From Magnetospirillum sp. (lineage in GTDB: Bacteria > Pseudomonadota > Alphaproteobacteria > CACIAM-22H2), in the NCBI GenBank assembly GCA_027532905.1, contig JAPZUA010000001.1, positions 1,423,950-1,487,949 of the forward strand: a stretch of 64,000 nucleotides of DNA, read 5' to 3'. The notes beneath the pieces were generated by a model, which was given only the letters and a program-made list of their open reading frames with translations, was not told the origin of the DNA and ran no database searches. This document shows, piece by piece, positions 47,679 through 58,542 of this stretch; position 1 is the stretch's first letter, and each line of letters opens with the position of its first letter. A program made the position numbers and the translations under genes.

Positions 47679-48560
47679 ATGACCCAAGCGCCTGCTTCGC
47701 TCGCCGATCTGCGCCGCCGCCTCGATGCAATCGACGACCGGCTGCTCGACCAGCTTATGGAGCGCGCGCGCGCGATGGAAGACGTGCGCGCCGCCAAAGC
47801 CGCCGAAGGCACCGATGGGAGCCCGCGCCTCGCCCGCCCGGGGCGCGAATTGGCGATCCTGCGCCGGCTTGTGGCGCGTATCCAAGGGCCGCTGCCGCCG
47901 GGCCTCGTCGTGCGGCTGTGGCGCGACATCATGACGAGCTTCACGCGCCTGCAGGGGGCGTTCTCGGTGGTCGTGCTCGATGTGCCCTCGAACGAGCGCG
48001 CCAAACCGCCCGCCCAGCTGATGGGTTTTGCGCGCCGCCACTACGGCCAAGCCACACCGCTTCTGACCGCAAGCTCGCCTGCCCAGCTTATTGCGCGCCT
48101 CGACGACGGGCGCGCGCAATTGGGCCTACTGCCCACGCCCGAAGACGCACCCGATCTCAATTGGTGGCGCAATCTCGCACCCGGCGGCTTGCAGGTCCTG
48201 GCCCGTCTGCCGATCGACGGGCGCGAAACCCAGCCAGGCGCCTTCGTCGTCGGGCGGCAGAGTTTCGAAGAATCCGGCGCCGATCGCGGCCTGCTCGCGG
48301 TCGCCCCGGACATCGAGGCAAGCCGCGCCAAGCTCGTGCGCCTGCTGACCGATGCGGGCCTCGCCCCCGTCGGCATCATCGCCGAATCGTCGGCAGGCGG
48401 CAGGCCGATCTTTTTGATCGTCAACGAAAGCTACGTCGCCCCCAGCGACGCAAGGCTTGCGCATTTGGCCGAGGCGGGCTTGCGCACCAGCGTCGCCGGC
48501 GGCTACGGCGTGCCGCTCGACCTTGCGCTCGACCAGCCTTTGAAGGGAGTCCCTGCATGA
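47679..48560 (+). CDS. Chorismate mutase with degenerate dehydratase-like C-terminal domain
   Basis: 293 aa. The N-terminal 90 residues are AroQ-type chorismate mutase (LADLRRRLDAIDDRLLDQLMERARAMEDV, RAAKAAEG, RPGRELAILRRL). The C-terminal ~190 residues have a periplasmic-binding-like layout reminiscent of prephenate dehydratase (FARRHYGQATPLLTASS, AQLGLLPTPEDAP) but lack the usual TRF dehydratase motif, so it is not expected to act as a dehydratase. It makes prephenate for HisC/TyrA downstream. It overlaps hisC by ATGA. A 5-codon frame (MTQLQ, 47665-47682) ends at its start codon. Confidence 0.85.
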   Translation: MTQAPASLADLRRRLDAIDDRLLDQLMERARAMEDVRAAKAAEGTDGSPRLARPGRELAILRRLVARIQGPLPPGLVVRLWRDIMTSFTRLQGAFSVVVLDVPSNERAKPPAQLMGFARRHYGQATPLLTASSPAQLIARLDDGRAQLGLLPTPEDAPDLNWWRNLAPGGLQVLARLPIDGRETQPGAFVVGRQSFEESGADRGLLAVAPDIEASRAKLVRLLTDAGLAPVGIIAESSAGGRPIFLIVNESYVAPSDARLAHLAEAGLRTSVAGGYGVPLDLALDQPLKGVPA

Positions 48561-49645
48561 GCTCGCCTGTGCCGCGCCCCGGCATTCTCGAAATCAAACC
48601 CTATGTCGGCGGCAAATCGAGTGCGGCGGGATCGCAGAAGCCGATCAAGCTCTCCTCGAACGAAGGCGCACTCGGGCCCTCGCCCAAGGCGATTGCCGCC
48701 GCCGCCGCAGCGGCAGCGGAAATGCACCGCTATCCCGACAGCCAATCGGCTGCCCTGCGGGCCGCCATCGGCAAGCGCTTTGCGCTCGATCCGGCGCGCA
48801 TCGTATGCGGCTCAGGCTCGGACGAACTTATCGCCCTGCTCGTCAAAGCCTATGCCGGGCCCGGCGACGAAGTGCTCTACAGCCAATACGGCTTTACGAT
48901 GTATCCGATTTCGGCCCTCACGGTCGGTGCCACGCCCGTGTGGGCGCCAGAACAGGGCTATCGTACCGACATCGACGCACTGATCGCCAAGGCGGGACCG
49001 AAGACGAAAATCTGCTTCCTCGCCAATCCCAACAATCCGACCGGCTCCTACGTGACGGGGGCGGACATCAAGCGCCTGCGCGACCGGCTGCCGCCGCACA
49101 CGCTGCTGGTGATCGATGCGGCTTATGCCGAATATGTGAGCCGCAACGACTATTCGGCCGGCGTCGAGATCGTGGACGGCAGCGACAACACGGTGATGCT
49201 GCGCACCTTCTCGAAGATGTTTGCGCTCGGCGGCATGCGCCTGGGCTGGGCCTATTGCCCGCCCGCGATCGTGGACGTGCTCGACCGCGTGCGCGGCCCT
49301 TTCAATGTGGGTGCAGCCGCCCAGGCCGCCGGCGTGGCAGCCCTCGAAGATCTCGCCTTCCAAGACCAAGTGCGCGCGCACAACGACCGCATGCTGCCGT
49401 GGTTCGTGGCCGAGTGCGAAAAGCTCGGCCTTTCGACACTGCCGTCGGTCGGCAATTTTGTGATGGTGCGCTTCCCGGACGCGCCTGCGAAAAACGCGGC
49501 GGCGGCCAACGAATTTTTGATGGCGCGCGCGATCATTCCGCGCGCGGTCGCGAATTACGGCCTGCCGGAATTCCTGCGCTTCACGATCGGCACCGACGAA
49601 GAAATGAAGGCCGTGGTCGCGGCCCTTGGCGATTTCCTCAAATGA
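48557..49645 (+). CDS. hisC: Histidinol-phosphate / aromatic amino acid aminotransferase
   Basis: 362-aa class I/II PLP aminotransferase. It has the HisC-type KLSSNEGALGPSPKA, CGSGSDELIALLVKAYAGPGDEV, ANPNNPTGSYVT, VIDAAYAEYV and the PLP Lys in RTFSKMFALGGMRLGW. Lying between chorismate mutase and prephenate dehydrogenase, it may work mainly on aromatic keto acids or prephenate, as is common for such clustered HisC paralogues. Confidence 0.92.
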   Translation: MSSPVPRPGILEIKPYVGGKSSAAGSQKPIKLSSNEGALGPSPKAIAAAAAAAAEMHRYPDSQSAALRAAIGKRFALDPARIVCGSGSDELIALLVKAYAGPGDEVLYSQYGFTMYPISALTVGATPVWAPEQGYRTDIDALIAKAGPKTKICFLANPNNPTGSYVTGADIKRLRDRLPPHTLLVIDAAYAEYVSRNDYSAGVEIVDGSDNTVMLRTFSKMFALGGMRLGWAYCPPAIVDVLDRVRGPFNVGAAAQAAGVAALEDLAFQDQVRAHNDRMLPWFVAECEKLGLSTLPSVGNFVMVRFPDAPAKNAAAANEFLMARAIIPRAVANYGLPEFLRFTIGTDEEMKAVVAALGDFLK

Positions 49646-50523
49646 AGCCCGTCGTCGGCACGCTCGCAATTATCGGCTGCGGGCTCATCGGCTCGTCGAT
49701 CGCGCGCGCGGCCCGGCGCGGCAATGCGGCGGCGCGCATCGTCGTGTGCGATGCCGATCCCGGTGCGCGCCGCGCGATCGCCAGGCTCGGTTTTGCCGAC
49801 GCGATTCTGGCGTCACCCGCCAAGGCCGTGGCCAAGGCCGACATGGTCGTGATTTGCACGCCGATGTCGACCTATGCCGCGATCGGGCGCGCGATCGGGC
49901 CGAAACTCAAAGCGGGTGCGATCCTCAGCGATGCAGGCTCGGTCAAGCGCGCCGCCCTCGATCGCCTCGCGCCGTTTGTACCGCGCGGCGTGCATCTTGT
50001 TCCAGCACACCCCGTGGCGGGCACGGAAAACTCGGGGCCCGAAGCGGGCTTCGCCGAATTGTTCGACGGGCGCTGGTGCATCGTCACACCCGTTGCCGGC
50101 ACGCCCAAACAAGCGACCAAAAAGGTCGAAGCCTTGTGGACGCGCCTGGGCAGCAAAGTCGCCGTGATGACGCCCGAGCACCACGACCGCGTGCTCGCGA
50201 TCACAAGCCACGTGCCGCATCTGATCGCCTACACGATTGTGAACACGGCAAGCGATCTTGAAGGCACGTTGCGCGCCGAAGTGATCCGCTATTCGGCCTC
50301 GGGCTTCCGCGATTTCACGCGCGTGGCCGCCTCGAGCCCTGTCATGTGGCGCGACATTTTCCTCGCCAACAAAGACGCCGTGCTCGAAATGCTCGGCCGT
50401 CTCTATGAAGACATTGCATTGCTGCAGAAAGCGATCCGCCACGACGAGGGCGACACGCTCGAGCGGCTGTTCGCCAAGGCACGCCACATAAGGCGCAGCG
50501 TCGTCGCCGCCAAACAGGACTAG
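49642..50523 (+). CDS. tyrA: Prephenate / arogenate dehydrogenase
   Basis: 293 aa. NAD(P)-binding LAIIGCGLIGSSIARAA, ICTPMSTYAAI, LSDAGSVK, the substrate motif PAHPVAGTENSGPEAGFAELF, MTPEHHDRVLAITSHVPHLIAYT and FRDFTRVAASSPVMWRDIFLANKD all fit the family. It lacks an ACT domain. Final enzyme of tyrosine synthesis here. Overlaps hisC by ATGA and abuts trmB, its convergent neighbour, with no gap. Confidence 0.93.
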   Translation: MKPVVGTLAIIGCGLIGSSIARAARRGNAAARIVVCDADPGARRAIARLGFADAILASPAKAVAKADMVVICTPMSTYAAIGRAIGPKLKAGAILSDAGSVKRAALDRLAPFVPRGVHLVPAHPVAGTENSGPEAGFAELFDGRWCIVTPVAGTPKQATKKVEALWTRLGSKVAVMTPEHHDRVLAITSHVPHLIAYTIVNTASDLEGTLRAEVIRYSASGFRDFTRVAASSPVMWRDIFLANKDAVLEMLGRLYEDIALLQKAIRHDEGDTLERLFAKARHIRRSVVAAKQD

Positions 50524-51251
50524 CTAGCGGCGCACATAGCGCAGAATAGTCGCCTTGCGCCCTTGCAGGCGCGCTTTGGCGGCGTAGCGCGTTTCGATGG
50601 CGTCGGGCGGATAAAGGCGCCAATCGTCGGCAGTGCGCGCGGTCCACGCAAACGCCGGATGCGACTTCATCTCGACGAGCATCCACAAAAGATACGGCTC
50701 GTCGTCGGTCGCAAGACGCAGTTCGGAACCCGGTTTCAGCAGCCGTGCCGCTTCGTCGAGAAACGGTGCCGCGATCAAGCGGCGCTTGTGATGGCGCTGC
50801 TTGGGCCACGGATCGGGATGCAGCACGAAGAGTTTTTCGAGCGATGCGTCGGGCAGATGGCCCAACAATTCGCGCGCGTCGCCCGCATAGAGGCGCACGT
50901 TTTTGAGATTGCGCTGTTCGAGATGACGCACGGCCGAGACCACGCCGTTCACAAACGGCTCGGCGCCGATCAGCGCCACATCGGGATTGTTGGCGGCTTG
51001 ATGGGCCAAATGCTCGCCGCCGCCGAAACCCACTTCGAACCACAAAGCGCGCGGCACGAATCCGAACAGGGCGGGGATGTCGAGCAGCGTTCCTGCCGCC
51101 GGTTTGGCAAGCGCATAGGCCGGGAGTTTTTCGTCGACCAGAACGGTCTGGGTGGGCTTCAGCTTGCGCCCGCGCCGCCGGCCGTAGGAATGCACAAGGC
51201 GCCGGGGTTCGCCCGGCGCCTTGTCGTTTCCGTCGCGATCCGCGTCGTCGT

Positions 51252-51255
<4 letters not shown>
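50524..51255 (-). CDS. trmB: tRNA (guanine-N7-)-methyltransferase
   Basis: 243 aa. Makes m7G46 in tRNA. Family elements are [12 protein letters not shown] near the N-terminus, [22 protein letters not shown] (SAM site), [23 protein letters not shown] and [12 protein letters not shown]. The only start that couples it to metK is a TTG at 51255 within TTGA; a GTG at 51195 immediately before HSYGRR is an alternative. A perfect hairpin lies between the two candidates. Confidence 0.9.
51194..51224 (-). terminator. Perfect 13-bp hairpin between metK and trmB
   Basis: 13 paired bases (51194-51206 with 51212-51224) around GTTCG, beginning about 30 bases past the metK stop and inside the predicted 5' part of trmB. 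The minus-strand tail is only TTGT, so termination may be partial. It could reduce trmB expression relative to metK. Confidence 0.55.
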
Positions 51256-52466
<1,211 letters not shown>

Positions 52467-52651
52467 GGGCTTTCCTCCGAAATGGGATCAGGGATCGTAA
52501 CGTTCGAACAACACACAACGCGCGCGACTCGGGGGACTATTCCCCGTGTCGTGCGCGAAAACTGCGGTCTTTTGGCAAGGATCGTCCGGCGCGTCAACAG
52601 ACAAGCGACCCGCCGACCGCGTCCGCCCGCAAGATCGCCGCAAAACAGCGG
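52467..52651 (-). promoter_or_regulatory. metK leader with a long imperfect hairpin
   Basis: 185-base spacer. An imperfect stem of about 14 pairs (52521-52534 with 52542-52557) lies about 55 bases before the metK start. TTGACG on the minus strand at 52597-52592 could be a -35, but no good -10 is seen. The conserved sequences of SAM-II or SAM/SAH riboswitches are not recognisable. Confidence 0.35.
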
Positions 52652-53191
52652 CTATTTCGCGTTTTTCTTGGCTTTGTTGGTCGAGCCGACCGGCCGGCCA
52701 CGGCGCGGACGGGCGAGCGCCGTCGGGCTGTTGCTGCCGATGGCGCGGATGGCACTGACCATGTTCTGGCGCAGCTTGCGGTCCTCGATGTCGTAGTAGG
52801 CGCGCACCAATTCGATCGTTTCGCGCCGCACGAGCGGATCGATCTGGTACGTCGGAACCGGACCTTCGGCGAGACCCTGGATGTGCTTGCGGCCGTAGGC
52901 GGCGACATCGTTCGGCATGTCGTCGAAGAAATACTGCACCGTCGTGTCGAGGGCGCGCGCCGCTTCGTAGAGGCGCGAGGCCGACATGCGGTTCGCACCG
53001 CGCTCGTTCTTCTGGATCTGCTGGAACGTCACGCCGAGAAGGCGGCCGACTTCCTGCTGCGAGAGACCCAGGATCGTGCGCCGCTCGCGCAGCCGATGCC
53101 CGACATGCACGTCGATCGGGTTCGGGCCTGGCGAAGCGCGCCCGCGGCGACCGCGTGCGGCGGCTGCAGTCGGTTTTTTCTTCTCGGCCAT
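52652..53191 (-). CDS. XRE-family helix-turn-helix regulator
   Basis: 179 aa. After a basic N-terminus (EKKKPTAAAARGRRGRA), the Cro/C1-type HTH spans VGHRLRERRTILGLSQQEVGRLLGVTFQQIQKNERGANRMSASRLYEAARAL. It continues into VQYFFDDMP, as in the alphaproteobacterial family found between lnt and metK. A basic C-terminal tail (ARPRRGRPVGSTNKAKKNAK) may also touch DNA. Targets unknown; regulation of metK or itself is plausible. Confidence 0.9.
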   Translation of the reverse strand: MAEKKKPTAAAARGRRGRASPGPNPIDVHVGHRLRERRTILGLSQQEVGRLLGVTFQQIQKNERGANRMSASRLYEAARALDTTVQYFFDDMPNDVAAYGRKHIQGLAEGPVPTYQIDPLVRRETIELVRAYYDIEDRKLRQNMVSAIRAIGSNSPTALARPRRGRPVGSTNKAKKNAK

Positions 53192-53250
53192 TGATCGACT
53201 CTCCCGTCTCGGTACCAAATTCTGCGTGGTGTACATTTGTAGGCGCGGGG

Positions 53251-53279
53251 AACATAGCGCGCAATCAAGTGCGAGGCAA
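53251..53279 (-). promoter_or_regulatory. Promoter candidate for the xre gene
   Basis: Minus strand TTGCCT (53279-53274), 17-base spacer, TATGTT (53256-53251), in the 97-base gap between lnt and the regulator gene. Confidence 0.45.
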
Positions 53280-53288
53280 AATGGAAAT

Positions 53289-54845
53289 TCACCACGTCGC
53301 CACGTTGCGGCGGCGCAGCACGCCTGCCAAAGCGCCGAAGAACACTGCCAAGACAAAAACTGGCGCGTTGCGCGCCTGCACGTAAGGCGTTGCCGACAGC
53401 GAAGGCGGCAGACCAGAATCGAGCACGCCGCGCACGCCGAGCCCGAGCTTGGCCACGGGGCGGCCATAGCCGTCAATGACCGCCGAGATGCCGCCGCCCG
53501 CCGCCCGGATCGCGGGCAAGCCCTCTTCGACGGCGCGCAGTCTTGTCGCCGCAAAATGCTGGTGCGGGCCGCTCGACTGCCCGAACCACGAATCGTTGGT
53601 GATATTCAGCAGCAGGTTCGGGCGCGGGCCCTCGGGCACGACGTTGCCGGGAAAGATGATCTCGTAGCAGATCAGCGGACTCGCGACCGGTAGGCCGCGG
53701 ACCGCCAGCAGCTGCGGCCCCGGACCGGCGCTGAAATCGATGCCGCCGGGCACGATGCGCTCGAACGGCAGCCACTCGCGCAGCGGCACGTATTCGCCGA
53801 ACGGCACCAAATGGAATTTGTCGAAAGTGGCCGTCAGCGTGCCGTCCGGGGCCATCGCATGAAGCGAATTCCATGCAAAAATAGTCCCGTCTGCGTCGCG
53901 TGCGAATCGCGGCGCACCCGTCACCAGCATGCCGCCCGGCGGCACCGCTTCGGCCACCTGCGCGCGCCGTGCGGCAAGCGCGGGCGTGTCGCCCCAAATC
54001 GGAAAGGCGGTTGCGGTCTCCGACCAGATCACGTGCGTCGCGGTGGCGAAGCCGTCGCTGCGCGTAAGCGCGATAAGCTCTTCGAGATTGCGCTCGCGCG
54101 CTTCGGGATCCCATTTGAGCGCCTGCGGCACGTTGGGCTGCACGATGCGCAAGCGAATGTCCGGCAACGGCACTTCGTCGCTCTGCGCCAAGCGATACGC
54201 ACCCGCACCCCACGCGACGGCGAGGATCGCCGCACTTGCCGCCGCCGGGCGCCATTTGCCGCGCGCCAAAGCGGCGGGCAATGCAAACACGAGCACGCCG
54301 ATGGCGGACAAGCCGTAGGCGCCGAACAGGGCGGCACTTTGCGCCAACGCATCGCTCGCAAGCCATGCGGTCGCGACGAGGTTCCACGGGAAACCCGTCA
54401 GCACATGGCCGCGTGCGATTTCGGCCAGCATCCAAAAGAGCGCAAGCCCGAACGGGGCGGCAGCGCCCGACAATTTGGCCGCGCGCACGCTCGCCGTTGC
54501 AGCGCCCGTGAACACGCCGAGCACGGCACCCAAGCCAAGCACGGCGAACGGGATCATCCAGCCCACGCGCCACCATTCGATCATCAGCGCGTTGGCGATC
54601 CAATAAAGGCCGGCCGCAAAATGCCCAAGGCCGAACAGCCAGCCGATCCAGAAGGCGCTGCGCACGCTTCTGCCTTCGATCATCCACACGAGGCCGGCAA
54701 ACGCAGCAAAACCGAGCGGGAACAGATAAAGCGGCGGCAGAATGCCGGCCCCAACAACGCCGAGCCCGATCGCCGCGGCGGCACGCCGCCGCCCGGACAG
54801 TGCGCCGAGAGCGGCCGCAGCCGAACCCAAATTCAGAACGCGCAT
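53289..54845 (-). CDS. lnt: Apolipoprotein N-acyltransferase
   Basis: 518 aa. Inner-membrane enzyme adding the third acyl chain to lipoproteins. The N-terminal half is membrane helices, including GYLYWI-like FAAGLYWIANAL and GFPWNLVATAW. The C-terminal nitrilase domain carries the catalytic Glu in WSETATAFPIW, Lys in FDKFHLVPFGEYVP and Cys in LICYEIIFP. It ends with a short hydrophobic helix. Follows corC with a 4-base gap. Confidence 0.95.
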   Translation of the reverse strand: MRVLNLGSAAAALGALSGRRRAAAAIGLGVVGAGILPPLYLFPLGFAAFAGLVWMIEGRSVRSAFWIGWLFGLGHFAAGLYWIANALMIEWWRVGWMIPFAVLGLGAVLGVFTGAATASVRAAKLSGAAAPFGLALFWMLAEIARGHVLTGFPWNLVATAWLASDALAQSAALFGAYGLSAIGVLVFALPAALARGKWRPAAASAAILAVAWGAGAYRLAQSDEVPLPDIRLRIVQPNVPQALKWDPEARERNLEELIALTRSDGFATATHVIWSETATAFPIWGDTPALAARRAQVAEAVPPGGMLVTGAPRFARDADGTIFAWNSLHAMAPDGTLTATFDKFHLVPFGEYVPLREWLPFERIVPGGIDFSAGPGPQLLAVRGLPVASPLICYEIIFPGNVVPEGPRPNLLLNITNDSWFGQSSGPHQHFAATRLRAVEEGLPAIRAAGGGISAVIDGYGRPVAKLGLGVRGVLDSGLPPSLSATPYVQARNAPVFVLAVFFGALAGVLRRRNVATW

Positions 54846-54849
54846 CGGA

Positions 54850-55740
54850 TCAGCCGGCCGGCTCGTCGGATGCGCCGCGCGGCTCGATCCGCCGCGCTTT
54901 GAGCTTTCGGATGCGCCTGGGATCGGCATCGATGATCTCGAATTCGCAGCCCGCCGGATGGCGGATGATCTCGCCGCGGCCCGGCACGCGGCCTGCGACC
55001 GACACGACCGCCCCGCCGACCGTATCGACGTCGGCCGCGCGCTCGGCGTCGTCGAGCGCAATGCCGGTCTGCGTCTGGAACTCGTCGATCGGCAGACGCG
55101 CATCGACCAACCACAAACCGTCGACGGTTTTGGCGAGCAATGGGCCGTCTTCGACGTCGTGCTCGTCTTCGATGTCGCCGACGATCGCTTCGACGACGTC
55201 TTCAATGGTCACGAGCCCGTCGATGCCGCCATATTCGTCGACGACGAGAGCAAGATGCGTGCGGCTCTTGCGCATCTCGAGCAGCAGATCGAGCACGCGC
55301 ATCGACGGCGCCACGAACAGCACCTTGCGCAGTACGTCGGCGAGGTTGAACGCCTCGCCCGACTGCTTGACGCGCAAAACGTCTTTGACGTGCACAAAAC
55401 CCTGTACCTCGTCGAGCGAGCCGCGGAACACGGGCACACGGCTGTGCGCCTCGCGCACCAGGAAGGCGACGAGCTCTTCGAGTGCGATGCCGTAATCGAC
55501 CGCGACGATGTCGGCGCGCGGCACCATCACATCTTCGGCCGTCACTTCGCGCAAGCGCAGCACGTTGGCGAGAATGGCGCGCTCAGCAGCACCCATCGGC
55601 TCGGCGGGCGCTTCGCCCTCTTCGATGATTTCTTCGATCGTGTCGCGCAGCTGCTCTTCGGCCGCACGGCCGCGCGGACGCAGCATATCGCGCAAGCGTT
55701 CGCGCAGGCGGTCGGCAAAACTATGGGCGTCGTCGTTCAT
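54850..55740 (-). CDS. corC: CBS-domain CorC/HlyC-type protein
   Basis: 296 aa. Starts without transmembrane helices. Two CBS repeats lie at about 70-190 (VMVPRADIVAVDYGIALEELVAFLVREAHSRVPVFRGSLDEVQGFVHVKDVLR and PSMRVLDLLLEMRKSRTHLALVVDEYGGIDGLVTIEDVVEAIVGDI). A C-terminal CorC_HlyC domain (LWLVDARLPIDEFQTQTG) follows. The family is tied to Mg/Co homeostasis. Overlaps ybeY by 4 bases. Confidence 0.92.
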   Translation of the reverse strand: MNDDAHSFADRLRERLRDMLRPRGRAAEEQLRDTIEEIIEEGEAPAEPMGAAERAILANVLRLREVTAEDVMVPRADIVAVDYGIALEELVAFLVREAHSRVPVFRGSLDEVQGFVHVKDVLRVKQSGEAFNLADVLRKVLFVAPSMRVLDLLLEMRKSRTHLALVVDEYGGIDGLVTIEDVVEAIVGDIEDEHDVEDGPLLAKTVDGLWLVDARLPIDEFQTQTGIALDDAERAADVDTVGGAVVSVAGRVPGRGEIIRHPAGCEFEIIDADPRRIRKLKARRIEPRGASDEPAG

Positions 55741-56186
55741 GCTGCGGATCTGCTCGCGTAAGGGTCGGACAAGCCCAAGCGGCGCAGCACGCGCCGCTCG
55801 CGCGCTTCCATCGCAAGGGCATCTTCCGCCGTTTCGTGGTCGAAGCCGCGCAGATGCAACGTACCGTGCACGACCAGATGACGCACATGGCGGGCGAAGG
55901 ATTTGCGCTGCTGGCGCGCCTCGCGCCGGCAGGTTTCGAAGGCGAGCGCCACATCGCCCGCACCGGGGCTTGCGGCAAAAGACAGCACGTTGGTCGGCTT
56001 GTCCTTGCCGCGATAATCGCGGTTGAGTTCGCGCAGCATTGCGTCGTCGCCGAGTGCGATCGCGATGGTGCCGCCCGCAAAACTTTCGAGTGCCGCCACC
56101 GCCGCTTGGCGCACGACCGCCTCGGTGCGGGCAAGCGAACGCCGCCAGCGCGGATCCAGCACGGCAATGCGAATATCGGCGTTCAT
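55737..56186 (-). CDS. ybeY: Endoribonuclease YbeY
   Basis: 149 aa. Zn-dependent enzyme in 16S rRNA 3'-end maturation and ribosome quality control. The metal motif is HLVVHGTLHLRGFDH, with LNRDYRGKDKPTNVLSFA before it. Coupled by 4-base overlaps to phoH upstream and corC downstream, the standard alphaproteobacterial order. Confidence 0.95.
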   Translation of the reverse strand: MNADIRIAVLDPRWRRSLARTEAVVRQAAVAALESFAGGTIAIALGDDAMLRELNRDYRGKDKPTNVLSFAASPGAGDVALAFETCRREARQQRKSFARHVRHLVVHGTLHLRGFDHETAEDALAMEARERRVLRRLGLSDPYASRSAA

Positions 56187-57148
56187 TTTTTGGCGCCGTC
56201 GCGCGCGTCGTACGCATCGACGATGCGCCCGACCAGCGGATGGCGCACGACGTCTTGATTGAGGAAACGCACGGTGCCGATGCCTTGCACGCCTTCGAGC
56301 GCTTCGAGCGCGTCGGCGAGGCCCGAACGCGTTCCCGGCGGCAAATCGACCTGGCTCAAATCGCCGGTCACGACCATGCGGCTGCCTTCGCCAAGACGCG
56401 TCAAAAACATCTTCATCTGCATGGCGGTTGTGTTCTGCGCCTCGTCGAGAATCGCAAACGCGTTGGCAAGCGTACGGCCGCGCATGAAGGCGAGCGGTGC
56501 GATTTCGATCTCGCCGGTGGCCAGGCGCTTGGTCACCTGTTCGCCGGGCAGCATGTCGTAAAGCGCGTCGTAGAGCGGGCGCAAGTATGGATCGACCTTC
56601 TCGCGCATGTCGCCCGGCAGGAAGCCCAAGCGCTCGCCCGCCTCGACCGCCGGGCGCGACAGGATGATGCGATCGACCTTGCCCGACGTGAGCGCGTCGA
56701 CCGCCATCGCGACGGCGAGATAGGTTTTGCCCGTGCCCGCCGGCCCCACGCCGAACACAAGCTCGTTGAGCTTGAGGGCTTTCAAGTAAGCGCCTTGGTT
56801 GGCCGTGCGCGGTGCGACACGGCGCTTGCGCGTGGTGATCGCAAGTCCCTCGGCGCCGAAAAGATCGAGCCCGCCCTCGGTGCTGCGCGGCTGCGAAAGA
56901 CGCACGGCCGCTTCCACTTCGCCCAGATCCACGTTCATCCCCTTGCGCAGTTTGGCGTAGACGGCGTTGAGTGCGTCGCGCGCGGCTTCCATTGCCGAAT
57001 GCGGACCTTGGATGCGAACCTGGTTGCCGCGCGACACGATGGCGACACCCAGCATCTGTTCGATGCGGGCGAGATGCCGGTCGTGTTCGCCGAACAGAGG
57101 CGAGAGCAGCGACGTATCGTCGAATGCCAGAACGATGGGAGCGCTCAC
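56183..57148 (-). CDS. phoH: PhoH-like ATPase
   Basis: 321 aa. N-terminal KH-like region, then a RecA-like ATPase with [20 protein letters not shown] (Walker A), [40 protein letters not shown] (Walker B) and [14 protein letters not shown]. PhoL/PhoH proteins act with YbeY in RNA metabolism. Starts at GTG 57148 in a GTGA overlap with miaB. Confidence 0.93.
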   Translation of the reverse strand: MSAPIVLAFDDTSLLSPLFGEHDRHLARIEQMLGVAIVSRGNQVRIQGPHSAMEAARDALNAVYAKLRKGMNVDLGEVEAAVRLSQPRSTEGGLDLFGAEGLAITTRKRRVAPRTANQGAYLKALKLNELVFGVGPAGTGKTYLAVAMAVDALTSGKVDRIILSRPAVEAGERLGFLPGDMREKVDPYLRPLYDALYDMLPGEQVTKRLATGEIEIAPLAFMRGRTLANAFAILDEAQNTTAMQMKMFLTRLGEGSRMVVTGDLSQVDLPPGTRSGLADALEALEGVQGIGTVRFLNQDVVRHPLVGRIVDAYDARDGAKK

Positions 57149-58536
57149 GCCGACCGCCTTTCCGCCGAATCGAACTGCGTATCGCAGATTTCGCCGGCCA
57201 ACGAATTCGGCGCCAGCGCCAATATGCGCGTTTCCAGAACTTGGCCCGCCGCTGCGGCAGACGCGTGCGCATGCACAGGCTGCAGCCACGGCGTTTTGCC
57301 GACGAGCTGGCCCGCATGGCGGCCCTCGCGCGCATAGAGGACCGGCACGGTTTTGCCCACGAGTGCGCGATTGAAGGCATCCTGCTGGTCGCGCAGCAAT
57401 GCCTGCAGGCGCTGCAGCCGCGCATCCTGCACAGGCTCGGGCACTTGGGCGGCGATGAGGGCGGCGGGCGTGCCCGGACGCGGCGAATACTTGAACGAGT
57501 AGGCAGCGGCAAAGCCGATCTCGGCAACAAGCGCCAGGGTGGCTTCGAAATCCGCTTCGGTTTCGCCGGGGAAACCGACGATGAAATCGCTCGAGAGTGC
57601 GATATCGGGGCGTGCTGCGCGCAGGCGGCGCACGAGCGCGCGATACTGGTCGGCCGTGTGGCCGCGATTCATCGCATCGAGAATGCGGTTCGAGCCCGAC
57701 TGCACGGGCAGATGCACGTAAGGCATCACGGCCGCCGTATCCGCGTGGGCGGCGATCAGATCTTCATCCATGTCGCGCGGATGCGAAGTGGTGTAGCGCA
57801 GCCGCTTGAGCCCGTCGATGCGCGAAAGCCTGCGCATCAAAGCACCAAGCCCGATCTCGGCGCCGGTTTCGTCGCGCCCGTGATAGGCATTCACATTCTG
57901 GCCGAGCAGCGTGAGTTCGGCGGCCCCGTTCGCCACAAGCGCACGCGCCTCGGCTTCGATCGAAGCGGGCGTGCGCGAATATTCGGCCCCGCGCGTATAG
58001 GGCACCACGCAGAAGGTGCAGAATTTGTCGCATCCTTCCTGCACGGTGAGAAACGCCGACACGCCTTGAGCGGTCGCCGGGGCCGGCAGATGGTCGAACT
58101 TCACGTCGACCGGAAAATCGGTATCGAGTGCGGTACCGGCCCCACGCGCCGCACGCGCCACAAGCTCGGGCAGACGGTGATAGGCTTGCGGACCCAGAAC
58201 GACGTCTACGTAGGGTGCCCGCGCAAGAATGGCTTCGCCTTCGGCCTGGGCCACGCAGCCTGCGACCGCCAGCAAGGTGCCGTCGCGGTCTTTAAGCGGC
58301 TTAAGACGGCCCAATTCGGAAAAGACCTTCTCGGACGCTTTTTCGCGGATATGGCAGGTGTTGAGAATGACGAGGTCGGCCCCTTCGGCCTGATCGACAG
58401 GCCGATAGCCGAGTGGCGCCAGGACATCCGCCATGCGGGCGGAGTCGTAGACGTTCATCTGGCAGCCATATGTTTTGATGTGGAGCTTTTTCACGCGCGC
58501 CGCAAACTCATTCTGCAGCCTATCATTGGCGGACAA
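57145..58536 (-). CDS. miaB: tRNA-2-methylthio-N6-dimethylallyladenosine synthase
   Basis: 463 aa from the TTG at 58536; a GTG at 58494 immediately before [10 protein letters not shown] would give a family-standard N-terminus and is equally possible. Radical-SAM motif [21 protein letters not shown]-terminal Cys in [11 protein letters not shown] and [28 protein letters not shown], and a C-terminal TRAM domain. Modifies i6A37 of tRNA to ms2i6A. 6 bases after olsA. Confidence 0.93.
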   Translation of the reverse strand: MSANDRLQNEFAARVKKLHIKTYGCQMNVYDSARMADVLAPLGYRPVDQAEGADLVILNTCHIREKASEKVFSELGRLKPLKDRDGTLLAVAGCVAQAEGEAILARAPYVDVVLGPQAYHRLPELVARAARGAGTALDTDFPVDVKFDHLPAPATAQGVSAFLTVQEGCDKFCTFCVVPYTRGAEYSRTPASIEAEARALVANGAAELTLLGQNVNAYHGRDETGAEIGLGALMRRLSRIDGLKRLRYTTSHPRDMDEDLIAAHADTAAVMPYVHLPVQSGSNRILDAMNRGHTADQYRALVRRLRAARPDIALSSDFIVGFPGETEADFEATLALVAEIGFAAAYSFKYSPRPGTPAALIAAQVPEPVQDARLQRLQALLRDQQDAFNRALVGKTVPVLYAREGRHAGQLVGKTPWLQPVHAHASAAAAGQVLETRILALAPNSLAGEICDTQFDSAERRSA

Positions 58537-58542
58537 GGTGCT

